DNA of 33,601 bases from Gemmatimonadota bacterium (GTDB lineage: Bacteria > JBHIER01 > G020348925). Positions within the stretch are counted from its first letter, which is position 1, and every line of letters starts with the position of its first letter. Positions 1-6,503 of this stretch are shown here, piece after piece. The notes beneath the pieces were generated by a model. That model saw only the letters and a list, made by a program, of their open reading frames with translations. It was not told the DNA's origin and ran no database searches. The translations under genes were made by a program, and so were the position numbers. Location of the stretch: assembly GCA_020348925.1 (NCBI GenBank), contig CP070758.1, positions 107,161-140,761 of the forward strand. The letters run 5' to 3'.

Positions 1-834
1 ATAGGGGACACGAGACTTCGAAGTTTTAATTTCCCTTTCTGGCAGAGGATCCCCTTTCGAATCTATTTGGGCATTCTAAGGCCCAGAAGAATCATCTTGG
101 GGATGGAGTTGGCCGGAGAAGTTGAAGCCGTAGGCAAAGCCGTGAAGCGATTCAAGATAGGGGACCAGGTCTTTGCATCAGCCGGTTTTGTTTTCGGCGC
201 CTATGCCGAGTATATATGTCTACCGGAGGACGCGCCGAACGTGAATAAAGGTTTGGTGGCAATGAAGCCGACCAATATGACCTATGAGGAAGCTGCCGCC
301 GGCGCCGCTTCCGGGGGACTTACTGCATTGGATGTTCTTAGAAAGGTGAATATCCAGAGCGGCCACAAGGTCCTTATTTATGGAGCTTCCGGAAGTGTCG
401 GTTTGTTCGCGGTGCAGCTTGCCAAATACTTTGGGGCGGAAGTTACCGGGGTATGCAGTACCACGAATATAGAAATGGTGAGATCTCTTGGTGCCGATAA
501 GGTCATTGATTACACGAAGGAGGATTTTGCAGATAGCGGCGAGAGGTACGATGTTGTTTTCGACGCGGTAGACAAGATATCTTCTTTGCGAGGCAAGAAG
601 GCTCTGAAGAAGAAAGGAACCTATCTTAACGTTATCAAGCATTCCGGTTCCGGCAACGGCATAAACACTGGAGACTTAATCTTCCTGAAAGAGCTTATTG
701 AGGCGGGAACGATAAGAACCGTCATAGATAGACGCTATCCGCTGGAGCAAATTGTAGACGCTCACAGGTATGTCGAAAAAGGTCACAAAAAGGGACATGT
801 AGTCATAACGGTGGAGCATGTCAACAAGACCTAA
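1..834 (+). CDS. Zinc-independent quinone oxidoreductase / alcohol dehydrogenase-like MDR protein, 5' partial
   Basis: The frame is open from the first base, so the true start lies outside the window; a TTG at 67 is not the likely start. The first residues (from about IGDTRLRSF) match the part of medium-chain reductases just before the [14 protein letters not shown] segment. The Rossmann loop reads [24 protein letters not shown], an NADP-binding AxxGxxG-type motif, followed by the conserved [11 protein letters not shown] region. No structural zinc Cys cluster is visible, which fits the quinone oxidoreductase/zeta-crystallin branch. These enzymes use NADPH to reduce quinones or enones; the substrate cannot be told. 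The TAA stop at 832-834 lies inside the left core of the attC-like site at 829-895, typical of an integron cassette gene. Confidence 0.85.
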   Translation: MGDTRLRSFNFPFWQRIPFRIYLGILRPRRIILGMELAGEVEAVGKAVKRFKIGDQVFASAGFVFGAYAEYICLPEDAPNVNKGLVAMKPTNMTYEEAAAGAASGGLTALDVLRKVNIQSGHKVLIYGASGSVGLFAVQLAKYFGAEVTGVCSTTNIEMVRSLGADKVIDYTKEDFADSGERYDVVFDAVDKISSLRGKKALKKKGTYLNVIKHSGSGNGINTGDLIFLKELIEAGTIRTVIDRRYPLEQIVDAHRYVEKGHKKGHVVITVEHVNKT

Positions 835-895
835 CAAGAGCTTCCAGCGGACATTCGTCGCTTGCTCCTCGTGCCGCTGAAGCAAAGCGTTAGCC
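829..895 (+). other. attC-like recombination site 1
   Basis: The left core R'' is ACCTAAC (829-835) and the right core R' is GTTAGCC (889-895). The inner arm GCTTCCAGCGG (840-850) pairs with CCGCTGAAGC (874-883), leaving one unpaired C on the top strand, which is an extrahelical G on the bottom strand. That asymmetry, the 67-bp length and the overlap of the upstream stop codon with R'' are hallmarks of attC sites recognised by integron integrases. The left half matches the site at 3617-3637 at 18 of 21 positions. Confidence 0.75.
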
Positions 896-1082
896 TCCCT
901 CGATAGGATTTCATTGAATATGGGTCGAGGATTTGGTTCACGATATGAATGAGGCCAGGCGATTTATGAATGAATTAGACAAGTTCGAAGTTTAACGATA
1001 AAAGGTCTTTGATTGAAAATCAGGTCCCCGAAAAGGTTGATTAGTAAAACGGGAATAGGTTAACTCAAACAAGGAGTAAGAA

Positions 1083-2237
1083 ATGAAAAATAAGCTACTT
1101 TTTGCATCTATCGTTCTCACTTTTTTGGTTGCCATGTGTTTTAAAGCGACCGTCCCTAAAAAACTCCCATTTTCTAAGGAACTCCAAGATGTATTGGACA
1201 GTGGGTTAAAAAAAACTGGTGGTACTGGGGTTTCAGCAGCTGTAATCGTTACCGGGAAGGGAGAATGGGTAGGTGTTGGGGGTATGTCTGATCTCAAGAC
1301 GGCAGAGGCCATTAAACCAAATATGTTATTCGATATTGCAAGTGTTGGAAAGACGTTCATAGCCGCCCTCGTGCTTCAACTTGCTGAGGAAGATCGGCTT
1401 ATACTAGATGATCCGCTACAAAAGTGGCTTCCCGATTTTTCAAACATTGATAACACCGTTACCATTCGACAACTGCTCAACCACACAAGTGGCATTTCCC
1501 ATTTCACGGAGAATACCGCGTATTGGAAGACAGTTTTTGGTGATTTAGACAGCCTTTGGACGCCCGAAGATATATTGGCGTTTGTGTCAGAATCCCACTT
1601 TCCTCCGGGAGGAGGGTGGCATTACTCGAGTACAAACTATGTCTTATTGGGAATGATCATCGAAAAAGTAACAGAATCGACATTGACCACCCAACTCCGA
1701 AATCGTTTTTTTATCCCTTTGAAGCTTAACAACACATTCACACCTCTGGATATAGAGGAAACGTTGTCTGTTGAGTTCGCTCATGCTCATTTCGATCTCG
1801 ATGGAGATGGTGAACTTGATGATATGGGCTATCTACCAAGAAAATCCATTTTCAGCTCAGTATGGGCAGCTGGCCAAGTCGTCTCCACAGCAGAGGATTT
1901 AGTAAAGTGGGCGGAAGTTCTCTATAGCAGTCGAGTTCTTAAAAAAGAGACACTCGACCAGATGATAGATTTTCATCGTCCAACTCCAGGCGAACCCCTT
2001 TATTCCGGATATGGATTGGGAACGGGTGAGTTTCCGGGCGAGTTTTTTGCAGGGGATCGGGCGTGGGGGCATCTCGGTTGGCAACCTGGATATATGACAG
2101 CTATGTTGTATTTTCCCAACCATTCTGTGAGTTTAGCAGTGATGATAAATGATAATAACGAAGATTGTATAACATATATTGCTGTTGATCTCTGGAGTAT
2201 TATTAAAAATCATCTTGAAGTGACTGAGCAGCATTAG
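1083..2237 (+). CDS. Serine hydrolase, beta-lactamase class C / D-alanyl-D-alanine carboxypeptidase-like
   Basis: The 384-residue protein has the serine beta-lactamase fold motifs: S87-V-G-K90 (SxxK nucleophile and base), Y181-S-S183 at the YxN site and H330-L-G332 at the KTG-equivalent position. The surrounding HYSSTNYVLLG and LGWQPGY segments are typical of the family (esterases, peptidases, beta-lactam or D-amino-peptide hydrolases). Ser replacing Asn in the YxN motif is unusual. Residues 238-247 (DLDGDGELDD) resemble an EF-hand calcium loop inserted between the catalytic motifs. A hydrophobic N-terminus predicts export; a Cys at 19 lacks a good lipobox. AAGGAG at 1071-1076 is spaced 6 nt from the ATG. 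The gene sits in the second putative integron cassette. The substrate cannot be told from sequence. Confidence 0.85.
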   Translation: MKNKLLFASIVLTFLVAMCFKATVPKKLPFSKELQDVLDSGLKKTGGTGVSAAVIVTGKGEWVGVGGMSDLKTAEAIKPNMLFDIASVGKTFIAALVLQLAEEDRLILDDPLQKWLPDFSNIDNTVTIRQLLNHTSGISHFTENTAYWKTVFGDLDSLWTPEDILAFVSESHFPPGGGWHYSSTNYVLLGMIIEKVTESTLTTQLRNRFFIPLKLNNTFTPLDIEETLSVEFAHAHFDLDGDGELDDMGYLPRKSIFSSVWAAGQVVSTAEDLVKWAEVLYSSRVLKKETLDQMIDFHRPTPGEPLYSGYGLGTGEFPGEFFAGDRAWGHLGWQPGYMTAMLYFPNHSVSLAVMINDNNEDCITYIAVDLWSIIKNHLEVTEQH

Positions 2238-2573
2238 CGGCTGATACTGAACAGAAACAAACTACCATGTTTACTGATGCAGTATACTCATAAACTTAAA
2301 CACTTGCGTAAGCATATAAAAGGATGTTTTGTGGATAACGCATAAAAATTGACAAGCGCAATGGTAGCCTGATTATGCCCAGATAAAAGCTTATGGCTAA
2401 CAATGCATCCAGTTGACCGAAACCGACCTATGTGAAGTTTTTGGAGTGGATGTGCGCATTAAGTTAATCAAACAATCAACGTTCAGCGTGCGGTATGTTT
2501 CGGTAACTGATGCTCACGTTATGCCGCACATGAACATCGGTTGTAACATTGGATATATGAAGGGGATGGAATT
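2238..2573 (+). other. Intergenic region between serine hydrolase and cupin genes
   Basis: The stretch holds the attC-like site at 2395-2525. The 157 bases before it show no convincing ORF or terminator; the only structure I see is a widely spaced 7-bp inverted repeat, CTACCAT at 2262-2268 with ATGGTAG at 2361-2367. The 48 bases after the site form the cupin leader, with a purine-rich ribosome-binding region (AAGGGGATGGA) before the ATG at 2574. Confidence 0.5.
2395..2525 (+). other. attC-like recombination site 2
   Basis: The left core GGCTAAC (2395-2401) and right core GTTATGC (2518-2524) bound a long imperfect palindrome. GCATCCAGTTGACCGAAAC (2405-2423) pairs with GTTTCGGTAACTGATGC (2497-2513), leaving two unpaired top-strand bases. 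The AACAA..TCCAG..GAC pattern of the left arm is shared with the site at 829-895. At about 131 bp it is large but within the known attC size range, with a long unstructured loop. It separates the serine hydrolase and cupin cassettes. Confidence 0.65.
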
Positions 2574-2945
2574 ATGGAAATAATAAACCGTAACAGTTGT
2601 AAAGAATTTGTGGCACAAGACGAAGCAGTTGTACGTGAGCTGGTTTCACCTCGGAATTCCTCACTCAAGAATCAGAGTATAGCAGAAGTTACAATTCCTG
2701 TTGGAACAACTGTTCGAGAACATTATCATAAAAAAACTGAAGAGGTGTATTATCTCATTTCAGGAAAGGGTGAAATGTCTCTCGATGGTGAAACAAAAAT
2801 TGTAGGTGAAGGGGATTCCATTGTCATATTGCCAGAGCAAAAACATAAAATGAAATGTATTGGTGATGAGGATCTTGTCATGGTTGTCACATGTTCGCCA
2901 AGTTATACTGATGAAGATCAAATTATCACAGATGATACAGTATAA
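2574..2945 (+). CDS. Single-domain cupin protein
   Basis: This 123-residue protein is one cupin beta-barrel. Motif 1 fits G(X)5HXH(X)4E(X)6G: G44, H50, H52, E57 and G64, giving the usual metal-binding His/His/Glu. Motif 2 is looser (G80, P87, H91), with Gln where Gly is usual, but His91 would complete the metal site. There is no signal peptide, so it is probably cytosolic. Small cupins include isomerases, dioxygenases and sugar-binding regulators, and nothing here picks a substrate. The gene lies between two attC-like palindromes and has no co-directional partner, so it is probably a single-gene integron cassette. The TAA stop is 7 bases before the left core of the next site. Confidence 0.85.
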   Translation: MEIINRNSCKEFVAQDEAVVRELVSPRNSSLKNQSIAEVTIPVGTTVREHYHKKTEEVYYLISGKGEMSLDGETKIVGEGDSIVILPEQKHKMKCIGDEDLVMVVTCSPSYTDEDQIITDDTV

Positions 2946-2952
2946 CCATTGA

Positions 2953-3004
2953 GGGCAACGGGATTCCGCCTTGCCTCGGAATCCGCTAACCCGTGCCGTT
3001 GGCC
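2953..3004 (+). other. Degenerate attC-like site 3
   Basis: GGGCAACGG (2953-2961) pairs with CCGTTGGCC (2996-3004) with one mismatch, and GATTCCG (2962-2968) pairs exactly with CGGAATC (2977-2983), leaving about 12 unpaired bases on the right side only. Position directly after the cupin stop and the core-like ends (GGGCAAC, GTTGGCC) suggest an attC, but the right core deviates from GTTRRRY and the large bulge is atypical. It may be a decayed site or an unrelated hairpin. Confidence 0.4.
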
Positions 3005-3028
3005 AGAAGGTATGGATTTAAAATCTTC

Positions 3029-3056
3029 TTGACATGATTCGAAATCTGGCTATATT
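3029..3056 (+). promoter_or_regulatory. Sigma70-type promoter of the toxin-antitoxin pair
   Basis: TTGACA at 3029-3034, a 16-bp spacer and TATATT at 3051-3056. The toxin ATG is at 3066, nine bases after the -10 box, so the transcript would be leaderless or nearly so. This agrees with the absence of a ribosome-binding site before that ATG. Confidence 0.7.
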
Positions 3057-3065
3057 CTTCCTAGA

Positions 3066-3365
3066 ATGCGATACGTCGTTGTCATTGCACGAAGTGCCCA
3101 AGAGCATTTCAAGGGGTTGGACGCGCGCTGGCGGTCTTCGCTGAAGAAGGCAATGCGTAAGCACCTTGAGACCGCACCTACGCGGCGAAGCAAGAGAAAA
3201 ATCAAGCGACTGCGTGGGCTGCGGCAGCCGCAGTACCGGTTGCGTGTTGGTGAGATGCGTGTCTACTACGATGTGAACGATGAAGAGAAGCGAGTTGAAG
3301 TCTTGGGCTTTGTGTTGAAGCCACAGACAACAGATTGGCTTAACGAACATGGGGTACCGGAATGA
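3066..3365 (+). CDS. RelE/ParE-superfamily toxin
   Basis: The 99-residue basic protein has the RelE/ParE layout: an Arg/Lys-rich N-terminal helical part (LDARWRSSLKKAMRKHLE), the central KRLRGL..PQYRLRVGEMRVYYDV strand segment typical of the family, and a C-terminal strand (VEVLGFVLKPQ). RelE-type toxins cleave mRNA at the ribosome while ParE-type poison gyrase; sequence alone does not decide between them. The toxin is upstream of the antitoxin, the reverse of the usual relBE order, and the two overlap by ATGA at 3362-3365, implying translational coupling. There is no Shine-Dalgarno sequence, and the promoter at 3029-3056 is close enough for leaderless expression. It lies between two attC-like sites, as toxin-antitoxin cassettes do in chromosomal integrons. 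Confidence 0.85.
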   Translation: MRYVVVIARSAQEHFKGLDARWRSSLKKAMRKHLETAPTRRSKRKIKRLRGLRQPQYRLRVGEMRVYYDVNDEEKRVEVLGFVLKPQTTDWLNEHGVPE

Positions 3366-3607
3366 AGACGCACACAATGACCGAAGCAAAGAATGACATT
3401 TGCAGCATCATCCGGGAAGCCGAGAGGGATGAGGTCGTAATTACTCGGCATGGCAAGCCTGCCGCCATCGTGATCGGTTTCCATGATGAGGATGATTGGC
3501 TTGACTATCGGCTGGAACACGACGAAGCGTTTCTGGAAAAGATCGCAAAAGCACGGAAAGAGATAAGGGACGGCCATTTCATCACATTGGACGAGTTACC
3601 AGACTGA
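3362..3607 (+). CDS. Phd/YefM-family antitoxin
   Basis: The 81-residue protein begins with the Phd/YefM DNA-binding fold: MTEAKNDICSIIREAERDEVVITRHGKPAAIVIGF, including the hallmark ITRHGKPAAI segment. The acidic C-terminal part (about residues 40-81) would wrap the toxin and neutralise it. Its start overlaps the toxin stop by ATGA, so the pair forms one operon. By family precedent the antitoxin, alone or with toxin, would bind its own promoter near 3029-3056 and repress it. The stop is five bases before the attC-like site at 3613-3672. Confidence 0.88.
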   Translation: MKTHTMTEAKNDICSIIREAERDEVVITRHGKPAAIVIGFHDEDDWLDYRLEHDEAFLEKIAKARKEIRDGHFITLDELPD

Positions 3608-3612
3608 ATTAT

Positions 3613-3672
3613 GGCCAACAAGACCTTCCTGGGGACACGGACAAGCCGCGGCGCTAAAGGTTGCCGTTTGCC
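3613..3672 (+). other. attC-like recombination site 4
   Basis: The left core GGCCAAC (3613-3619) and right core GTTTGCC (3666-3672) are flanked by matching AT and AT, and the inner arm ACCTT (3623-3627) pairs with AAGGT (3657-3661). The left half (3617-3637) matches that of site 1 (833-853) at 18 of 21 positions although the adjoining genes are unrelated, which argues for a shared site family. It closes the array on the right; no further site is seen downstream. Confidence 0.6.
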
Positions 3673-3787
3673 ATCATAATAAGGGAAGGTATTTTTCCTG
3701 GCTGTTATCGTGTCAGAAAATACTCGTAACGAAAGAACACAGAATTACAAATAACGACCACCCAAACTTTCACGAACAAGCGTATGA

Positions 3788-3808
3788 AAAAGGGGACTGT
3801 CCCCTTTT
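3788..3808. repeat. 21-bp perfect palindrome before the beta-helix gene
   Basis: AAAAGGGGAC, a single T, then GTCCCCTTTT. It sits 13 bases before the ATG at 3822, so a hairpin here could affect translation or terminate transcription arriving from the cassette array. Similar short palindromes are dispersed in many genomes. Confidence 0.6.
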
Positions 3809-3821
3809 AGGGTGTGATACC

Positions 3822-5054
3822 ATGAGACTCCACTTTTATGTCGTGCTTTTTATCATAATCCTCCCAATTCTGCCATCAATCCTATTGGCAGAGATTCATA
3901 AAGAATACGTGGATTCAGCAGACAATTTACAGGCTCTCCTGACAGAGAAAGTCGATTCTCTGGAAATATACCTCCAATCCGGCGATTATTTTCTTTCCTC
4001 CACAGATATTATCGACTCGACCTGCGGCAACTGCGAGGAGCCGGATCAATTTGTGCCGGCGACGGCTGGTTTGCAGATTGCGGGTGCCTACGTCAAGATC
4101 TCCGGCCCTGAAGACCGTTCGGCGGTGATCCATACGAATGCCGGATACGGGATCTTTTTCAATCATTGCCAAAGGGGTCTCATCGAGAATCTTTCAATCA
4201 CAGATGGGGTGAGGGATACAAGCGGCTTCGCAACAGACGCGGCCGTTGTCGTTAAAAACAGTACTATCACCGTTCGCCGTAATCGTATTTACGAGAATAT
4301 CGGTGATTCGTCGATTGTGGTAAAAAATATCGTCGGCATCATGGGGATCTGCGGGCGCGAAAACTCTGATGTGACGATTGCGGACAACGAAATAGTTCGA
4401 AATTCCTGGGACGGGATTGCCCTTTACAGGGATGCCAGAGCAACGATTGCAAATAACCTGATCGACGGTGTGGACAAAGCATCTTCGAAAATTGCAGGAG
4501 GTGGGCGAGGCGTGGCCATCGGTGTGACCTGGAATGGGCAAGCGACTATTGAAAAAAATCTGGTCAAACGGTACTGGAAAGGTATCGGTATTTTCGTCGA
4601 TGCGAATGTGGCTGCTCGAAACAATGTCATTGAGGATGTATTGACATGGGGTATTGCTTACTGGGATGCGGATAAAGGAAGGCCTGTCGGCGTTATCGAA
4701 GAGAATATCATCTACTCAACCGGTGCTTGCGGGATCACGATCACTCGATCACAGCCTGGGCCAAACCCAGGGATTCTTGTCGGAAATGTTGTTGTTCAAA
4801 CGGCCCAAAATCCCAAATACGACGATCCGGATTACTATTGTCATCAATGTGCACTTTCAATATTTTCAAAACCGGATAATTTTGAAATCAGGGACAACCA
4901 GTTTTTCAATAATCGCGAGGCGACGGAGGACCTGCCTGACTATGATATCACCGAAACCGAATTTATCGAATCGATAGATGATATACGGCGTCGATTGTTG
5001 ATAACTCCCCTGCTGCAAAAGTCTGATTTTTCAAAATTCCTTTCTGAATTATAG
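3822..5054 (+). CDS. Secreted right-handed parallel beta-helix protein
   Basis: Of 410 residues, the first 23 or so form a signal peptide (MRLHFYVVLF then ILPILPSILLA), cleaved near A23-E24. The body is a run of pectate-lyase-like coils with the recurring pattern N.I..N....I.I, for example ENLSITDGV, RRNRIYENIG, ADNEIVRNSWDGIALY, ANNLIDGVD, EKNLVKRYWKGIGIF and EENIIYSTGACGITI, roughly residues 95-340. This places it in the beta-helix (PbH1) superfamily, which contains polysaccharide lyases, hydrolases and adhesins. I see no firm catalytic residues, so activity on a glycan is only a possibility. AGGGTG at 3809-3814 serves as the ribosome-binding site. It lies just outside the attC-like array and has no partner gene. 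Confidence 0.8.
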   Translation: MRLHFYVVLFIIILPILPSILLAEIHKEYVDSADNLQALLTEKVDSLEIYLQSGDYFLSSTDIIDSTCGNCEEPDQFVPATAGLQIAGAYVKISGPEDRSAVIHTNAGYGIFFNHCQRGLIENLSITDGVRDTSGFATDAAVVVKNSTITVRRNRIYENIGDSSIVVKNIVGIMGICGRENSDVTIADNEIVRNSWDGIALYRDARATIANNLIDGVDKASSKIAGGGRGVAIGVTWNGQATIEKNLVKRYWKGIGIFVDANVAARNNVIEDVLTWGIAYWDADKGRPVGVIEENIIYSTGACGITITRSQPGPNPGILVGNVVVQTAQNPKYDDPDYYCHQCALSIFSKPDNFEIRDNQFFNNREATEDLPDYDITETEFIESIDDIRRRLLITPLLQKSDFSKFLSEL

Positions 5055-5078
5055 GGGGAAAAGTACGTTGATTTTTTC

Positions 5079-5112
5079 AATCCCCCTCTATCCCCCTAGC
5101 AAAAGGGGGATT
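5079..5112. repeat. CCCCC/GGGGG hairpin repeat after the beta-helix gene
   Basis: AATCCCCC (5079-5086) pairs with GGGGGATT (5105-5112), with a second C-tract, TATCCCCCTA, in the loop. It resembles the C-tract repeats at 27432 and 27540 and is probably a dispersed element. It could stop transcription of the beta-helix gene but has no U-tract. Confidence 0.5.
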
Positions 5113-5298
5113 TGAATTTGACCCTTTTTATGGGGAGTGTATGGACCGGGAAATGGGTGACTGGTTCTCGGAGACTGAGGGGCCACTCGGCCTGAATTCC
5201 CACCTCTCCACAGAAGGTGAAACATAGATGCGTCTTAACGTGTCGAAATTTGTTACGAAACTGTGTCCAAGCATGCAAAGGTGACAAGGGACCGTGAC

Positions 5299-5832
5299 AT
5301 GGCTGTAAGAGAAGTGCTTCTGCTCGGCAATCCTCAGCTCTCTGAGGTCAGTGAGATCGTAGAAAGAAAGGAACTTGATTCCATGCGAGATGTCGTTGAC
5401 GACCTGCAGGACACTTTAGTGGATTTCAGGAGTAAGTATGGTGCCGGAAGAGCCATAGCTGCGCCCCAGATTGGCGTGCTGAAGCGACTCGTGTATGTGT
5501 GTGTCGATTTTCCGATTGTTCTTATCAATCCGAAACTGGATCGGAGAAGCGAGGACATGATCGAGGTGTGGGACGATTGTCTGTGTTTTCCGGATCTGCT
5601 GGTCAAAGTCCGGAGACACAGGTCGTGCCGGATTACGTACAAGAATATGGATTGGGAAAAGCGCGAAATGCTCCTGGAGGGCGAACTTTCGGAGCTGCTT
5701 CAACATGAATGCGATCACCTCGACGGCGTTCTCGCCATATCGCGAGCCATCGATTCGAAGTCATTTTGCCTGAGGAACCAGAAGCACCTCTTGGAGGATA
5801 CCCATGTTCAAAAAGTATCTCCTCAGGAATAA
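5299..5832 (+). CDS. Peptide deformylase-like metallohydrolase (variant motifs)
   Basis: Polypeptide deformylases remove the formyl group from nascent N-terminal Met using a metal held by one Cys and two His. All three motifs are present in variant form: GRAIAAPQIGV (motif 1, normally GxGLAAPQ), DDCLCFP (motif 2, EGCLS; the metal Cys is kept) and LLQHECDHLDG (motif 3, HExxH with catalytic Glu). This matches a divergent deformylase group with EDCxxFP-type motifs, so activity on formyl-Met is likely but the substrate range may differ. I chose ATG 5299 because AAGGG (5286-5290) lies 8 bases upstream; an in-frame GTG at 5263 has no such site. A housekeeping def is expected elsewhere, so this may be a second copy. 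Confidence 0.85.
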   Translation: MAVREVLLLGNPQLSEVSEIVERKELDSMRDVVDDLQDTLVDFRSKYGAGRAIAAPQIGVLKRLVYVCVDFPIVLINPKLDRRSEDMIEVWDDCLCFPDLLVKVRRHRSCRITYKNMDWEKREMLLEGELSELLQHECDHLDGVLAISRAIDSKSFCLRNQKHLLEDTHVQKVSPQE

Positions 5833-5861
5833 AGCGGTCTCTAGAGACTGGGGGCAGCATC

Positions 5862-6497
5862 ATGCCTGAGCTATCGACAGTACTCTTATTTATCAGTGCC
5901 TCATTTGTGCTTTTGATGACACCGGGACCTGCAGTACTCTATATCATTGCCCGGAGTATTGAGCATGGGCGCAAGGCAGGTGTTATCTCAAGTTTTGGAT
6001 TATTATTGGGAAGTGTCCTGCAAGTCATCGCAGCCGCCTTCGGAATTTCTGTCATTCTCGTATCATCGGAAATAGCGTTTCTTCTTGTACAATATTTGGG
6101 TGCGGCTTACTTGATTTTTCTCGGAGTTCGAACAGTTCTCAACAACGAGAATCTCCGGCGGGATGTGCCCATGGTTACCGAAGGACTGAGACGAATTTTT
6201 TATCAGGGTGTTCTCATTAATATTCTCAATCCAAAAACGGCGCTTTTCTTCTTTGCTTTCTTCCCTCAATTTCTGAATGCCTCCAAGGGCTCTGTTCCGT
6301 TTCAGATGCTCCTCCTGGGCGCAGTATTTCATGTGATGGGGATTTGCATCGGTGTGCTGTATGCCCTCCTGGCCGGGACCATCGGGGATTGGCTGAAGAC
6401 CCATGTGCGTTTTCTGCGGGCTCAGCGCTATGTGACAGGTGGTATTCTCATCACATTGGGTGTTGCCGCCGCGTTGTCAGGTTCAGGCAGGAAATAG
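5862..6497 (+). CDS. LysE/RhtB-family amino-acid exporter
   Basis: Inner-membrane exporter of about 211 residues, the normal size for the LysE/RhtB superfamily, which expels amino acids such as lysine, threonine or homoserine lactone. The diagnostic N-terminal segment LLMTPGPAVLYIIARS is present near residues 17-32, followed by GLLLGSVLQVIAAAFGIS and the ILNPKTALFFFAFFPQF block, with about six hydrophobic segments. I start it at ATG 5862, 29 bases after the deformylase stop; the longer open frame from 5709 overlaps the deformylase gene and adds non-family residues. GGGGGC lies before the start. The substrate cannot be read from sequence. Confidence 0.88.
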   Translation: MPELSTVLLFISASFVLLMTPGPAVLYIIARSIEHGRKAGVISSFGLLLGSVLQVIAAAFGISVILVSSEIAFLLVQYLGAAYLIFLGVRTVLNNENLRRDVPMVTEGLRRIFYQGVLINILNPKTALFFFAFFPQFLNASKGSVPFQMLLLGAVFHVMGICIGVLYALLAGTIGDWLKTHVRFLRAQRYVTGGILITLGVAAALSGSGRK

Positions 6498-6503
6498 GAG
6501 TAT

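Larger units (their letters stand above)
1..3672 (+). mobile_element. Integron-like gene cassette array (attC cluster), left end beyond window
   Basis: Four unrelated plus-strand gene units are each followed by an imperfect palindrome shaped like an attC site (829-895, 2395-2525, 2953-3004, 3613-3672). If recombination falls at the G/TT of each right core, the cassettes are: up to 889 (oxidoreductase), 890-2518 (serine hydrolase), 2519-2998 (cupin) and 2999-3666 (toxin-antitoxin). Short non-coding leaders, uniform orientation, unrelated accessory functions and a toxin-antitoxin pair with its own promoter all fit known chromosomal integrons. No integrase lies in the window. With this orientation, intI and attI would lie upstream of position 1, or the array could be an integrase-less cluster. 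The palindromes are read directly; the integron assignment is inference. Confidence 0.7.
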
